This document shows, one piece after another, positions 44,614 to 55,212 of a stretch of 64,000 nt of DNA (within the stretch, counting starts at the first letter, position 1; every line of letters starts with the position of its first letter). A program made the translations under genes and the position numbers. The DNA comes from Oncomelania hupensis. Lineage: Eukaryota > Mollusca > Gastropoda > Littorinimorpha > Pomatiopsidae. The notes under the pieces were generated by a model. The model did no database searches. It was not told the origin of the DNA and was given only the letters and a program-made list of their open reading frames with translations. The DNA is taken from the NCBI GenBank assembly GCA_036898135.1, contig CM072527.1:36285213-36349212 (forward strand), given 5' to 3'.

Positions 44614-46414
44614 CAGAAGAGAGCACTGCTGTAACACGACAGATCGAGTGAAAAAACACTGCTTGTCTCGCTTGTAACTTCTTCGCAGTCGGCCATTGTC
44701 TACAGCTGCTGACGTCACTGCGAGGGGAGATCAGCGATAGCTGCGTTTTAGAGTATTACTTCCCTTACCCTTAATTACAGGTAGGAAATCCCACTTTCAG
44801 TGATCGATATCTATTAAACGATAGAGCTTTGCTTACCGAATTTTTTGCATCTGGTATTATTTAGTAAAGTTCTTTCAGCAGAAACTTTTTGACCGAGCAC
44901 TGTGGTTGACCTTTAATGCAATTAAAATTGCTAGAAGTTCAGCTGTGAAAGTCGGTTTTCCATTACCTAGAAAATATCATTCGGAAATTTTTAAATCAGG
45001 TATAACAAAGGCCGCGCCTATATCACCTGCCTTAAAAAAAAAAAGATATATATATATATATTGGCCCGGCTCTCCAATACAAGTTGACAATGTTTTATTC
45101 TCCTCTAAAAAAATAGAAATTGGAAAGTAAACTGAACAGTTAATTTTTCAGAACACTTATTTAAATGATAAACTCTCAATATTGATGGAAAGATTATAAC
45201 TCCGTGTTAGCGACGCCTAGCAACCGAGAGAATAGTTGTCTTTGGAGACCTTTAGCAACAGCAGTTGGAAACGGAGGCTGTAAACCACAACACCTAGATT
45301 TGTGACCAGAACAAGAAACAGTGGGATTAACGGAGTACACCTTGCCAACTCACTTCATACACCGTCTGGGTGCACGCACTGCCCTTCCGCAGGCCGCGAG
45401 TGTTATTTTCTTTCAATTTTGTGCAAGAGAAGTCCATCAAATGTGATGTCAGCGAAGAGACTCTAGCTGGTAGGTGTGGCGGCCATGCATGCAAGCAAGG
45501 ACTTGACCGTTATGGCCACCCTTGTCTTATCCCTCGCTTCATTCACTCATTCATCACTCATAGTTTTGCTAATATATATTTATCATCGGCATCACCATTT
45601 TTTTATTCTTCCTATATATTATATAAAAAATCCCCGATAGAATAATTTGATGTCGTAGTTGCCTGTGTCAGAGGTAACAGTAGTGATGCCAGCTGTTACT
45701 TCTATATATTGTCTGTTTACAATTCATAAGAAACATTCAGATTAGCGATTCAGACGCTGTCTGCAGTTCAGAGTCATTCACTACTGGGTCCTGAGGGTGA
45801 AAATAAACATTATCTACGTGAATCGAATCCTTCTGACTGTTACAGAGTGGAGTTTTCGTTATCAACTAGTGTTCATCATCCTCCATTTACTGTCCGCCGT
45901 TACTGTGCATTATTCATCGGTGTTCATCGTTCCGTCAGCCGACGACCGTTCTTCGCCCGCCGTTCATCCTTCATCGGACTTCACCATCCCATGTTGACTG
46001 TTTGCATTCACCGTCGTCCTCATCGGTTTTCCCCGTCGTCCGATCATCATTTATCCTTCATGTTAATTATTCACCGATTTCTATCTAAGTAATGACGATA
46101 CTTGCCTGCCAACGAAACATGTACAAATCTCGCTGACAGGCAGCATCTGAATTGTTAATATATTTTTGTTCTTTTTGTTTAAGTAATAAATACATATTAA
46201 GTCCCATCGAATCATCTCGTTAATAAATGTTGAAAAATTAAGGAAAAATAGAGTCGTATCTTTTTTGTATGAAAAAAAGCAGGTGATGGAAGAGACTTCA
46301 TTCACTTATTTATTTTCTTAGGGCATAGTTATCTGCCCCGTCACCGATAATACGTGACATTCATGGACATTTTTCAACAGACATTTGTAGCAGGGCACTC
46401 TATCACTCTTTCAG
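44614..46414. other. No gene assigned
   Basis: Mixed composition with short open frames and no recognisable domain. A small (AT)n patch lies at 45,045-45,060. 45,850-46,080 is rich in CATC/CCG words and looks like degenerate repeat. Confidence 0.45.
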
Positions 46415-46795
46415 GTCCCCGAGGTGAGACACGGTGTGGGCATTTCATATAATATACATCAACTGATTGTACACAAAGCAACAATCAGTTCCCCGTATTA
46501 TTACAATGCTTGGTCCCCTCAGACTGCAATAATCATTACAATGCACAAATCAGTGCTGCAAGTTCAGAGTACTACACTACCTCCTAACCATATAGCTTAC
46601 TGCAAGTGTTTCTATGGCACAGTTTCCAAAGGCGAGTGGACCGGTGGCCTCTGTCAAAAGCCGGTGGGAGTCAAAATCAACTTCCGGTGGTATCTTGACG
46701 CAAAGGATCGGGAAAATAATACCGCGTTTTGTGTCAGAATTTCTCAGGGAAACGAGCATAGAATAGATCAGTATCTCTTCACAATCTCTTCATAG
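46415..46795 (+). CDS. Candidate terminal exon, unknown protein
   Basis: Open from an acceptor (tatcactctttcag at 46,414) to TAG at 46,793-46,795, 126 codons. Contains AYCKCFYGTVSKGEWTGGLC, QKPVGVKINFRWYLDAKDRE and FCVRISQGNEHRIDQYLFTI. Balanced composition with spaced Cys and Trp looks protein-like. No upstream exon found and no family recognised. Could be a chance ORF. Confidence 0.3.
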   Translation, partial: VPEVRHGVGISYNIHQLIVHKATISSPYYYNAWSPQTAIIITMHKSVLQVQSTTLPPNHIAYCKCFYGTVSKGEWTGGLCQKPVGVKINFRWYLDAKDRENNTAFCVRISQGNEHRIDQYLFTISS

Positions 46796-46976
46796 AATAC
46801 CGCATCCAAGAAGCTTGCCCGTGCGTGGAAAACACGGCTCGGACTTGTGCTCTATGCACTTTGCACATATTATGAACTGTGTAGCGAAAAGAGCGAAAAG
46901 AGGATTGGAGAGGGCAAAAATAAAGCGAAAAGGACTCCAAAAAAGCAAAGAGAAGCCTAATTAAGTTCAATCCACA

Positions 46977-47402
46977 TGTAGCGGAAAGGGAGGCGACTGG
47001 TTGAGGCTTGGGAGAGAAATTGTCTACCTTGAATTTCTTGGTTAGACTAGCCTTGGGTGGCTCCTGCTTTGCAGAATCCTTTGGGGATGCCATTGGGTTA
47101 TGCAGGACAAGGCGACACGACATTTGTTCTACCTGGCTGACCATTCGCCTTCTGCTTTTGGTAGTGAGCGGGACTACATTGTCGGCAGGCATTTTATGCA
47201 GGTCGGTGGCAGCGACTTTGCAGAAGAGTGCGTGGCACTAGTAGCCGGCAACCCGGTACTACCAACCACGCTTCACCGCCTTGCAGGGCAAATATTTTTA
47301 TGTCTCTCTTTTGAGGGATAAAATGAAAATAACAGCTCGGGTGGAGCAATGTTCTCAAGGTCGTGGCCGAGAGACGGGAGTCAAATACTCCACTCTGCTA
47401 CA
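46977..47402 (+). repeat. 5' LTR of TRIM
   Basis: 426 bp, tgtagcgg...ctctgctaca. Partner at 47,581-48,005. Confidence 0.85.
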
Positions 47403-47404
47403 AA

Positions 47405-47421
47405 TGGTGCAACGACCGGGA
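47405..47421 (+). other. Primer-binding site of TRIM
   Basis: tggtgcaacgaccggga, beginning with TGG as expected for complementarity to a tRNA 3' CCA end. It is similar to, but not an exact match for, the complement of a Phe-type tRNA terminus as I recall it. Confidence 0.6.
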
Positions 47422-47580
47422 ACAGGATGATGCTGGACCGTGGTAACTGCTGAATGCAGTGTTTTTTCACTGTTAAGTCAGTGAATGTAGACTGACTTGG
47501 CGTAGTCAGTGTCGGTTCCAGGCATACCTGTAGCGAACGGGGAAATCATGAGGACATGGTTCGATTTGAGCTGTGGGATC

Positions 47581-48005
47581 TGTAGCGGAAAGGGAGGCGA
47601 CTGGTTGAGGCTTGGGAGAGAAACTGTCTACCTTGAATTTCTTGGTTAGACTAGCCTTGGGTGGCTCCTGCTTTGCAGAATCCTTTGGGGATGCCATTGG
47701 GTTATGCAGGACAGGGCGACACGACATTTGTTCTCCCCGGCTGACCATTCGCCTTCTGCTTTTGGTGGTGAGCGGGACTACATTGTCGGCAGGCATTTTA
47801 TGCAGGTCGGTGGCAGCGACTTTGCAGAAGAGTGCGTGGCACAGTAGCCGGCAACCCGGTACTACCAACCACGCTTCACCGCCTTGCAGGGCAAATATTT
47901 TTATGTCCCTCTTTTGAGGGATAAAATGAAAATAACAGCTCGGGTGGAATAATGTTCTCAAGGTCGTGGCCGAGAGACGGGAGTCAAATACTCCGCTCGG
48001 CTACA
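47581..48005 (+). repeat. 3' LTR of TRIM
   Basis: 425 bp. Preceded by a modest purine-rich stretch, not a strong polypurine tract. Confidence 0.85.
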
Positions 48006-48009
48006 CACA

Positions 48010-48471
48010 ATAAAGGAAGCCGTTAAAGGGGGAATTTGATTAATAATAATGGTAGAAGTAGTGATGGTGGTGTAGTAATGGTGTTGGTGGTAGCGGTAAT
48101 GGTAATAATAATGGTAGTAATGTGGTGTAGTAATAATGGTAATGATAATAATAATATTTAATTTGTTTATTTATTTATTTATTTTTGGGACCTATCTGAA
48201 GGACCTGAATTACTAAACGTAATATTTTTAATATAGCATATAATTGTGCACTTTTTAAATTTCTATATGTCTTTTTCTCTTGATTAAATTGCGCTCTTTC
48301 TTCATTTCTTATTGTTATAATTAATTAGATTTGATAATTACCTGTACATTGCATGAACCAAATTAAGCATGTAGGCTATGCATATGGCCTATTTGTCGTT
48401 ATTAGGCTTGTGTTTAAAAAGGAAAATAAAATAGTCCTGTGAGCAAGTCAAAATTTTAAAAAAGCGAAAAG
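48010..48471. other. GGT/AAT-rich intergenic sequence
   Basis: Imperfect aatggt/ggtggt triplets at 48,040-48,150 and TTTA repeats near 48,165-48,185. No gene. Confidence 0.6.
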
Positions 48472-49058
48472 GACTCCAAAATAGCAAACAGAAGCCTAAT
48501 TAATCTGAATCCATAATAAAAGAAGCAGTTAAAGGGTGAATGTGATTAATTATCAAGGTATTTATGTAAACTTTGGCTCCAATAATTCGGGTATTTCCGT
48601 TTGTAATGGAGCCCATCGATCCAAGACTATCAAAAAGAGGAATGTAAAGAGCGAACAGGGGATTGAAAAAGCAAAAAAAATAACACGGAATAAGCAAAAA
48701 GTATTAAAGAGGAATTCAATGCATATCAAAACATGGGTTTAATGGGTAAACTGAATTGCATATCACTGATAAATCAGCATTGGGGGCACTAATTCCTGCC
48801 TTCTGCGAGGCAAACTGCGAAACTCCGCTATACCATATGACGGACAGCAGACAGCTAGAACGAACAACATACAACGTTGCAAGCTTAGACTGCAAGTGTT
48901 CCTTACCTTGTGAAAGTCAGTCAGAAAGCAGCTATTTGTTGTTTCTGAAAGCGATAAACTTAATTTTAAAAAGTGTCCGGTGTTGTTGATGTTGATTTAA
49001 AATGGTGTCTGCGTGCCCTTTGGCGTATGAATACACAATGCACAAAATACAACAAACA
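48472..49058. repeat. Dispersed 600-bp repeat, copy 2
   Basis: Partner of 27,076-27,742 (see there). Shares aagcctaattaa, aatggagccca, gaataagcaaaaa and ggcgtatgaatac in the same order. Confidence 0.65.
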
Positions 49059-49501
49059 CAACTGTTTTTGCTGTATGATTTCCATAAATTATTATATATA
49101 TGTGTAACTCTTCACCGATGATTTTCGTATATTTAACATGAGAGCTATCGATTTAAAGTTTATGCCTCTGCATAATTTGCCATATTTTAATGCACTCTCT
49201 CTCTCGCTTTGGCCCTCTGCCAGCAGAATTACGTCATGTACACATTAGTGAAGAATTAAATGATAATTATTTTAAATAATATCAGCTGTCGAGTTTCTGT
49301 CGATTTTCTAGCATTGATTTTTAAAGATATTCAAAAAAAAAAAAAAAAAAAAAAAAAGAAAGAAAGAAAAAAAAGAAATTTATTAATTGTAAAAGGCGTT
49401 TTGTCTGGGAATTCCCATTTCCTGCAAATAGCTCATCTACCAGGACGGCCTTGTAAGTTCAAAGACAAAGGCGCTCGAATCTGGATGTGAGAAGATTTGT
49501 T
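49059..49501. other. No gene seen; poly(A) tract
   Basis: A run of 23 A at 49,334-49,356 followed by AAAG repeats; otherwise unremarkable AT-rich DNA. The A run could mark the end of an unrecognised retrocopy. Confidence 0.5.
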
Positions 49502-50342
49502 AGTTGGTTAGGTATTCCTTGCTTACAGGGTCCAGCGGACTCCAAAGAGCCGAATCAGGACCACAAAATCAGGACCACAACTTGGTTCAAAGAGAATTCA
49601 CCCCTGATCCGTATAAAAGATCAGCTGAAACAACCCTAGTGGTAACACTGAAGCCATTCCACCAGCCGGTCACTTTACAATAAAGACATCCCACGCAGGG
49701 GGCGCTGAGGCTATACTCTAATTTATCGACCTCCCTTTACAAAAACAAAATAGAATATAAACATTATAATATATCAACAAATCACAAACATATAAAATGC
49801 CTACATTGCTAAATAATAATCCATTTAACCCGAGCTGTTATTCAACGGCGAGCCACAAAACTATTATCCGAGTGTCGTGACATGACATATGATGAGAGAT
49901 TAAGGTTTCTGGGCCTTCACTCTCAGAAAGGACGTAGGATCAAGGGAAATTTAATTCAGACATTCAAAATAATTAATGATGTAGAGGATGTTAATACTAA
50001 TACTTTTTTCTTGCTTGATCAATCTAACAGAACTAGGAAGTGTGAATGTAAAATTTTTATAAAATATTGTAGAACTAACCAACGAAAATTTTCATTTGCA
50101 CATAGAGTAGCTAATTATTGGAATTCTTTACCAACAAATATTAAATTTGCACCATCTGTAAATAGTTTAAAAAACCACATAGACACTGATTCCAAATTTC
50201 AAGAATTATTCTATCAATACGACTAGAAAATATTATTTCAAATTATTGCGTGCAAATCATAATGTAAACTATATATACCATAAACAATGAAGGGACGTTT
50301 TTATAAGCCGCGAGGCTTTAGGCAGCGATGCCTGTCCTACAT

Positions 50343-50420
<78 letters not shown>

Positions 50421-50562
50421 TAAGAAGTCCTAGTGACCATTTGGCAGAAAGCGTCCAATTTTCCAAGCTGTCCCAACCGACCTCACACACAAATGAGGAG
50501 TTTTGGAAGAGTTTTGAAGAAAAAAGGTAGGTGTCTGGTCTAGTGAAGAAGATGATAGCATG
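49502..50562 (-). mobile_element. Second copy of the 708-bp element, interrupted
   Basis: 49,515-49,825 and 50,423-50,560 match successive parts of 13,450-13,880 (gtccagcggactc, tcactttacaataaagacat, then cctagtgacca, ggcagaaagcgtcca, aaaaaaggtaggt). Between them lie a LINE 3' fragment and a CTA tract, which therefore inserted into the element. Confidence 0.75.
49830..50421 (+). mobile_element. LINE RT C-terminal fragment with (CTA)n tail
   Basis: The frame 49,882-50,226 encodes MTYDERLRFLGLHSQKGRRI, KGNLIQTFKIIND, FSFAHRVANYWNSLPTNIKF, APSVNSLKNHIDTD, a typical C-terminus of CR1/Jockey-type LINEs. About 115 bp of 3' UTR leads directly into (CTA)n at 50,342-50,419, so the microsatellite is probably the element's own tail. 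Confidence 0.75.
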
Positions 50563-50923
50563 TGAGAAGAGCCCAAGCATGTGTACATAGCTCTCTATAT
50601 AGTCTACTAGTGGTTTTTGTACCCTGGCAAGCCAGGGTACACAGGTTGCTGTTTAAAATGTAGACAGAGAGACAACTGTTGTCTGCGAGTTTCATTTGGA
50701 TGATGATATCTCCCCATATCCCCCTTGATACCTCACCATACCCCCCCCCCCCTGATAACTCCCCCACCCAATATGCCTCACCATACCTCCTTGATACCTC
50801 CCCGAACCCACTTGATACCTCCCCATACCCCCTTGATACCTTCCGTACCCCCATTGTAACCTACCTGTACCCTCCTTGATACTTCCCGTTGATCGTTTCG
50901 CAGGTATGGATGAAAGGAATCGA
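50563..50923. repeat. Minisatellite of cccttgataccyccccatac type
   Basis: 50,700-50,885 holds degenerate C-rich units of about 20-25 bp (cttgatacctccccatacc). No gene. Confidence 0.75.
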
Positions 50924-50979
50924 TTCAGTCAGTCAGTAGGTAGATTACCGTTCCCGGACACAATAGCGTATAGGGGACT
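50924..50979 (-). mobile_element. 56-bp hairpin mini-insertion
   Basis: Flanked by aaaggaatcga at 50,913-50,923 and 50,980-50,990 (11-bp target duplication). On the minus strand it begins exactly with AGTCCCC, then TATACGCTATTGTGTCC, GGGAACGGTAATCTA and a (CTGA)n-type tail. The stem is partly eroded. Confidence 0.8.
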
Positions 50980-51104
50980 AAAGGAATCGACCATCATCAT
51001 ACCCCCTTATATATACCCGTATCCCCGTTATGCCTACCCATGCCCATTTAAACCTACCCGTAGCCCCCTTTTACCTACACGTACCACCCCATCCCGATCC
51101 TTGG

Positions 51105-51107
51105 TAA

Positions 51108-51184
<77 letters not shown>

Positions 51185-51335
51185 ATAATAATAATAATAA
51201 TAATTATTATTATTATTATAATTATAATAATAATAATAATATTGAATATAGAATAATACAAATAGAAATCATAAAAAACACCAAGGTTTTAAAATAAAAT
51301 TTGATATAAGATATAATAATTATAATAATAATAAT

Positions 51336-51390
<55 letters not shown>

Positions 51391-51395
51391 TTATA

Positions 51396-51476
<81 letters not shown>
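51105..51476. repeat. (CTA)n, (AAT)n and (TAG)n tracts
   Basis: CTA at 51,105-51,183, AAT/ATT at 51,184-51,243, TAG at 51,336-51,390 and AAT at 51,397-51,474. All open frames here are repeat products. Confidence 0.95.
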
Positions 51477-51547
51477 GAAGTTAAAAGTAAAAAGCCTAAA
51501 TTAAAAAAAATCCATATTGTAGTGTAAAAAAAATACATAAAAAAAAT

Positions 51548-51627
51548 ATGGCATGCGGGAGATTTGAACTTGGGTCACCTGCACGGTAGGCGAATGTCTT
51601 ACTAAGTGAGCTACCAAGGCTTCGTAT
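51548..51627 (-). other. tRNA-like sequence (degenerate)
   Basis: The minus strand reads AGCCTTGGTAGCTCACTTAG (A box), an anticodon arm TCGCCT-ACCGTGC-AGGTGA (six pairs, central CGT, but C at position 33 where U is expected), and AGTTCAAATCTC (B box). Acceptor and T stems pair poorly, so it is a tRNA pseudogene or SINE head, not a working tRNA gene. Confidence 0.55.
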
Positions 51628-52305
51628 AGATACCATTAATTTTTTGGTGTATATGAGAAAACATGCTGAAACCTCGATTCGATTTTTAATTAATCAAATT
51701 TAATTAGTTAAACACAAAATTTTGTAAGATTGGTGACATGAGTGCAAAAGTTTTTTGAATGGAAATAAAACAAAATTTGCGTTATTACGGATCGGCACGT
51801 TCTTGACACGGGTTGAATCAAAACCGCGCGCGGAATGAGGCTATTGCAGTTTGTGGACATTTTGTTTATTTATTTATCTCAGAAACGGTTAAACGTTCGG
51901 TAAGGAAATGTCGGCTATAACGATTTCGCGGGTTTTGAGCGCACAGCAGGCCGATCCGCAGCGCCCAGCACCTGCCCAGATCAGCGTCCATACCGGACAA
52001 ACTTTACAGTAGAGGCGAAGAAGGACTTTCGGCTCAGCAATTTATATATATAGATATAACATACTACTAGCGTGTATGTATAAATTCATTGTCGATAAGT
52101 TTTAGTTACTGTAAATACCATCATCATTATCTACTTTCAAAGTTATGTTGCTATTACAATAGAATTTCGTTGTTTTTAATGTTTACATGCAGATGGACGC
52201 TGCATTAAAAATCTCCTTGTACATGTGTATGTGGATAATAAAGGATTGTGTAGTCTGTAATATAATACACGCACGTTTTTCAAGGATCCATGTTCTTACA
52301 ATCAT
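51628..52305. other. No gene seen
   Basis: AT-rich with a GC-richer patch at 51,780-52,020 that has no open frame of note. Confidence 0.5.
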
Positions 52306-52368
52306 ACAGAGAGAGTGAGAGAGAGAGAGAGAGACAGAGAGACAGAGAGAGAGAGACAGAGAGAGAGA
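52306..52368. repeat. (GA)n tract
   Basis: gagagaga with occasional C. Confidence 0.9.
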
Positions 52369-52549
52369 AGCTTAATAATCAAAGACTTTTAATATCAAGA
52401 TGGATAGGATATTCTTTGTACGCACCCTACCCCCCACCATTCCCCCACATTCCCCCTACCCCCCCTACAAAGTCAGGTTATAGCAAATCTTTTCAAAATG
52501 ATTTCTAATTATCCCCCCCCCAAAAAAAAAAAAAAAATGTTGTTATTGT

Positions 52550-53370
52550 TTTTTGATATTGTTGTCTGTCTTTCCGTCTGTCTGTCCAACGTCCGCCTTC
52601 TGTCTGTGCAAAACTTGCAAGTGGATTAATATATCAGAATCAGAACCTATTTCAATGATCACAACCAAACTTGGTAAGATGGAGTATATCCATGAGAACT
52701 CATCAATGATCTGTGAATGAATGATTCCACTTTAAGATCAAGGTCACAGGGTCAACAAATGTTAGTCCAAAAATGGCTATTTTCACAAAATTTCACATTT
52801 AAGAAAAAGTTATTACTATTGAACGTATGATTCTTTGAGGCATGATAGATATCAAGGAGACACACATACTTTGCACATTTGGTAAACCTCACTCCAAAGT
52901 CAAGGTCACTGGCGCTATCCAAAGTCAGTTAGTATGGGTTTCTTTGAAGTGACCTAGACCCTAAACTATGGCAGATATAAAGTTCAAACTTGTTGCATTT
53001 AGAGATGATAGATTGATCTTTCATATTTGTTCTGTTTTTGCGTTGATCGTGACGGTCAAGATCATTTTAGACCTTGCATAAACATACAAAAAATAGGTAA
53101 TCGTACAGTGGAATGGCTCTATTTAACCCATAGTATGCAACCACATTGGGTTATTTGATCATACATGAACATGAGACGCGTGAATGTCAAAGTCATGCCA
53201 AGGTCAAGTCACTGCAGGTCAAGGTCATTCCAAGGTTACTGGTGGTTTTTTTGTGTTTGCATAATACTACTTTTGCTGTAGTTTATTTTATATAATATAA
53301 GCGTATTTGGAGCTGGAGGTCAAGTTCATCTCAAGACCAAGAGCATAGAAAAATCAAAGTCGGTATTGCT
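52550..53370 (+). repeat. Dispersed repeat with repeated TCAAGGTCA words
   Basis: gtctgtctttccgtctgtct, then aacctatttcaatgatcaca, then aaggtcacagggtcaac, gtcaaggtcactggc, ccaaggtcaagtcact and gtcaaggtcattcc. Repeats of this kind are widespread in mollusc genomes as far as I know. No coding frame. The boundaries given are approximate. Confidence 0.5.
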
Positions 53371-53600
53371 TTGCATTTTAATGCCACTGTTTCATACTGT
53401 TTTTTTTCTTTTCTAGGCACTCATTTTCATGTTAAATATTGCAAGTTCCATAAGGTGCGTGTGAGTCATATGGGTTTTGCCCTTCTAGTTATCTTTGATA
53501 TAACTAATACACCTACATGTTGGACATTCATCTTCCTCTTCAAAGTGCAATCGATCAACTTTATGTGTGAGTATATGTGTGATAAATACCTCAATGCATG

Positions 53601-53605
<5 letters not shown>

Positions 53606-53676
<71 letters not shown>

Positions 53677-53783
53677 GTTTTCTCTCTCTCTCTTTCTCTC
53701 TCCCTCTCTCTCTTTCTCCCTCTTTTTCTCTCTCTCTTTTTCCCTCTCTCTCCCTCTCTTTCTCCCTCTCTCTCTTTCTCCCT

Positions 53784-53830
<47 letters not shown>

Positions 53831-53880
53831 TGTGTGGGTGTGGATGTGTGATAAATACTCTCACTCTCAATGCCGCTTCA

Positions 53881-53929
<49 letters not shown>

Positions 53930-53954
53930 GAAGATCTGATTTCTCTCTCTCTCT
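53606..53954. repeat. (CT)n tracts
   Basis: CT/CCT/TTT-interrupted tracts at 53,606-53,825 and 53,884-53,954, separated by a short nonrepetitive stretch that occurs twice in variant form (tgtgataaatac). Long Ser/Leu and Arg/Glu frames here are artefacts. Confidence 0.95.
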
Positions 53955-54678
53955 GTTTTCTGTTAATGGTAGACCTACTTTAAAATTTAAAAAAAAACCA
54001 CACTCACGCACTAAAAGTGGATAATGGCATGCAAGAAGGAGGAGGGGGTGGGTGGGGGGGGGGAGGACAGAGGGTAAAATAAGCAAGTTGACGTTTCCCA
54101 ATAAATTCTGTGAGTACTGTTCAGTAAGCTCCACATAGAACAATTCTCCACTCACACAACCCCAGCCCTCTCACCCCAGTACACCATCTTCCCAATCCTC
54201 AACACCCCGTAAGTGAGTTTTGCTCTCACTCCATAAAGTCTAATTATTAGGAAATAAATTGCTGTATTTATGCTGCTATTAAAATCGTCTGGAGTTTGTA
54301 TGCGATGTCTTTATCTTCTAGTATAGTTTGGTTTTACATCACAGAGACCCGTATGTGCTAAGGTAAGGCCTGGAGTTCCACTTTGCAGCTTACTTTCACT
54401 TCAAATTTCAAAGGTTAAGCATCAACAAGCCCGGTTAGTACTTGGATGAGTAAGTTTATTATATTTGGATAGAACTGCCCAGCTGACTGGGGTGTGGGGT
54501 GGGGAGGTGATGTGACACACAACGCGACAGCGCATAACAGTCGCCCCCATGGTGATCGCGCACCCAGGCTTCCTGACTCTGGAGTATTTATAGAACCAGC
54601 CATGATAAGGCAACGAGGGAGAGGAGATGAGCACCGCCTTCATGAAGCTGACCCTGAGAAAAGGGGATGTGCCGAGGA
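53955..54678. other. No gene assigned
   Basis: G-rich run near 54,050. Otherwise mixed sequence with no recognised element. Confidence 0.4.

Positions 54679-54726
<48 letters not shown>
54679..54726. repeat. (GAT)n microsatellite
   Basis: About 16 GAT triplets just upstream of the second 303-bp repeat. Confidence 0.95.
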
Positions 54727-54747
54727 AATTAGGCCTATTTTATGCAT

Positions 54748-55050
54748 CGCTACAGCAAAGTCAGACAAACGTTTGCTCGAAGCGCTTTTCATGCAGACGC
54801 ATTCCTTCACTGGGCCCAACAGCTAACACACATAACATTATAACTACAGGAAAGCCTGTAGCTCAAAGGCAGCAATGCTATATGCTCATCCTGTATACTC
54901 ACGTCAGTGGCAAGACCACGTAAACAGCCAGCGTAGCCGAGGCTCGTCGAATGTGGCAGGATGAGCGATGACGACGGGAGGGTTCCGCGGCTGGCAGTGG
55001 AGCTGCAGCGAGACATGGAACAAGCGGCGTCGGAGCTGGAGCAACACGTC
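54748..55050. repeat. 303-bp dispersed sequence, copy 2
   Basis: Partner of 3-305. Ends at the same base. Followed here by cactgcgccgggtgtgggg, not by the sequence at 306. Confidence 0.85.
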
Positions 55051-55212
55051 CACTGCGCCGGGTGTGGGGAAATACCGAAAGAGGCTAAGAGGCTAAGAGG
55101 ACCGAAAGAGGCTAAGAGGCTAAGAGGAAAAGACGCTAAGAGGACAATATACTTACAGTACGCTAGAAATAGTCTGTTTATGAGTTTTAAATACAATATT
55201 TATGATAGATGA
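54961..55212 (+). CDS. Hypothetical 83-aa ORF (MSDDDGR start)
   Basis: Same first 30 residues as the ORF at 216 (MSDDDGRVPRLAVELQRDME), then HCAGCGEIPKEAKRLRG and a repeat of EAKRLRG. The C-x2-C in HCAGCGE is suggestive of a zinc-binding start, but the following codons come from a short aggctaagagg tandem repeat. Possibly a first exon with an unrecognised donor. Confidence 0.25.
   Translation: MSDDDGRVPRLAVELQRDMEQAASELEQHVHCAGCGEIPKEAKRLRGPKEAKRLRGKDAKRTIYLQYARNSLFMSFKYNIYDR

Larger units (their letters stand above)
46977..48005 (+). mobile_element. TRIM: miniature LTR retrotransposon
   Basis: Two direct repeats of 426 and 425 bp (TG...CA ends: tgtagcggaaaggg and ggctaca) flank only 178 bp. 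A primer-binding-site-like tggtgcaacgaccggga starts 2 nt after the left LTR (47,405). The target caca is duplicated at 46,973-46,976 and 48,006-48,009, and removing the element restores aatccacaataaagg, like the empty sequence aatccataataaaag at 48,518. No gag or pol. The LTRs differ at about a dozen positions by eye. The short open frames inside are not genes. Confidence 0.85.

Noticed and set aside
46779..47961. Two similar 130-150 codon minus-strand ORFs
   Set aside because: They lie in the two LTRs of the TRIM and differ by frameshifts; LTR sequence, not genes.
53371..54024. 217-codon Ser/Leu-rich ORF
   Set aside because: Made by (CT)n tracts.
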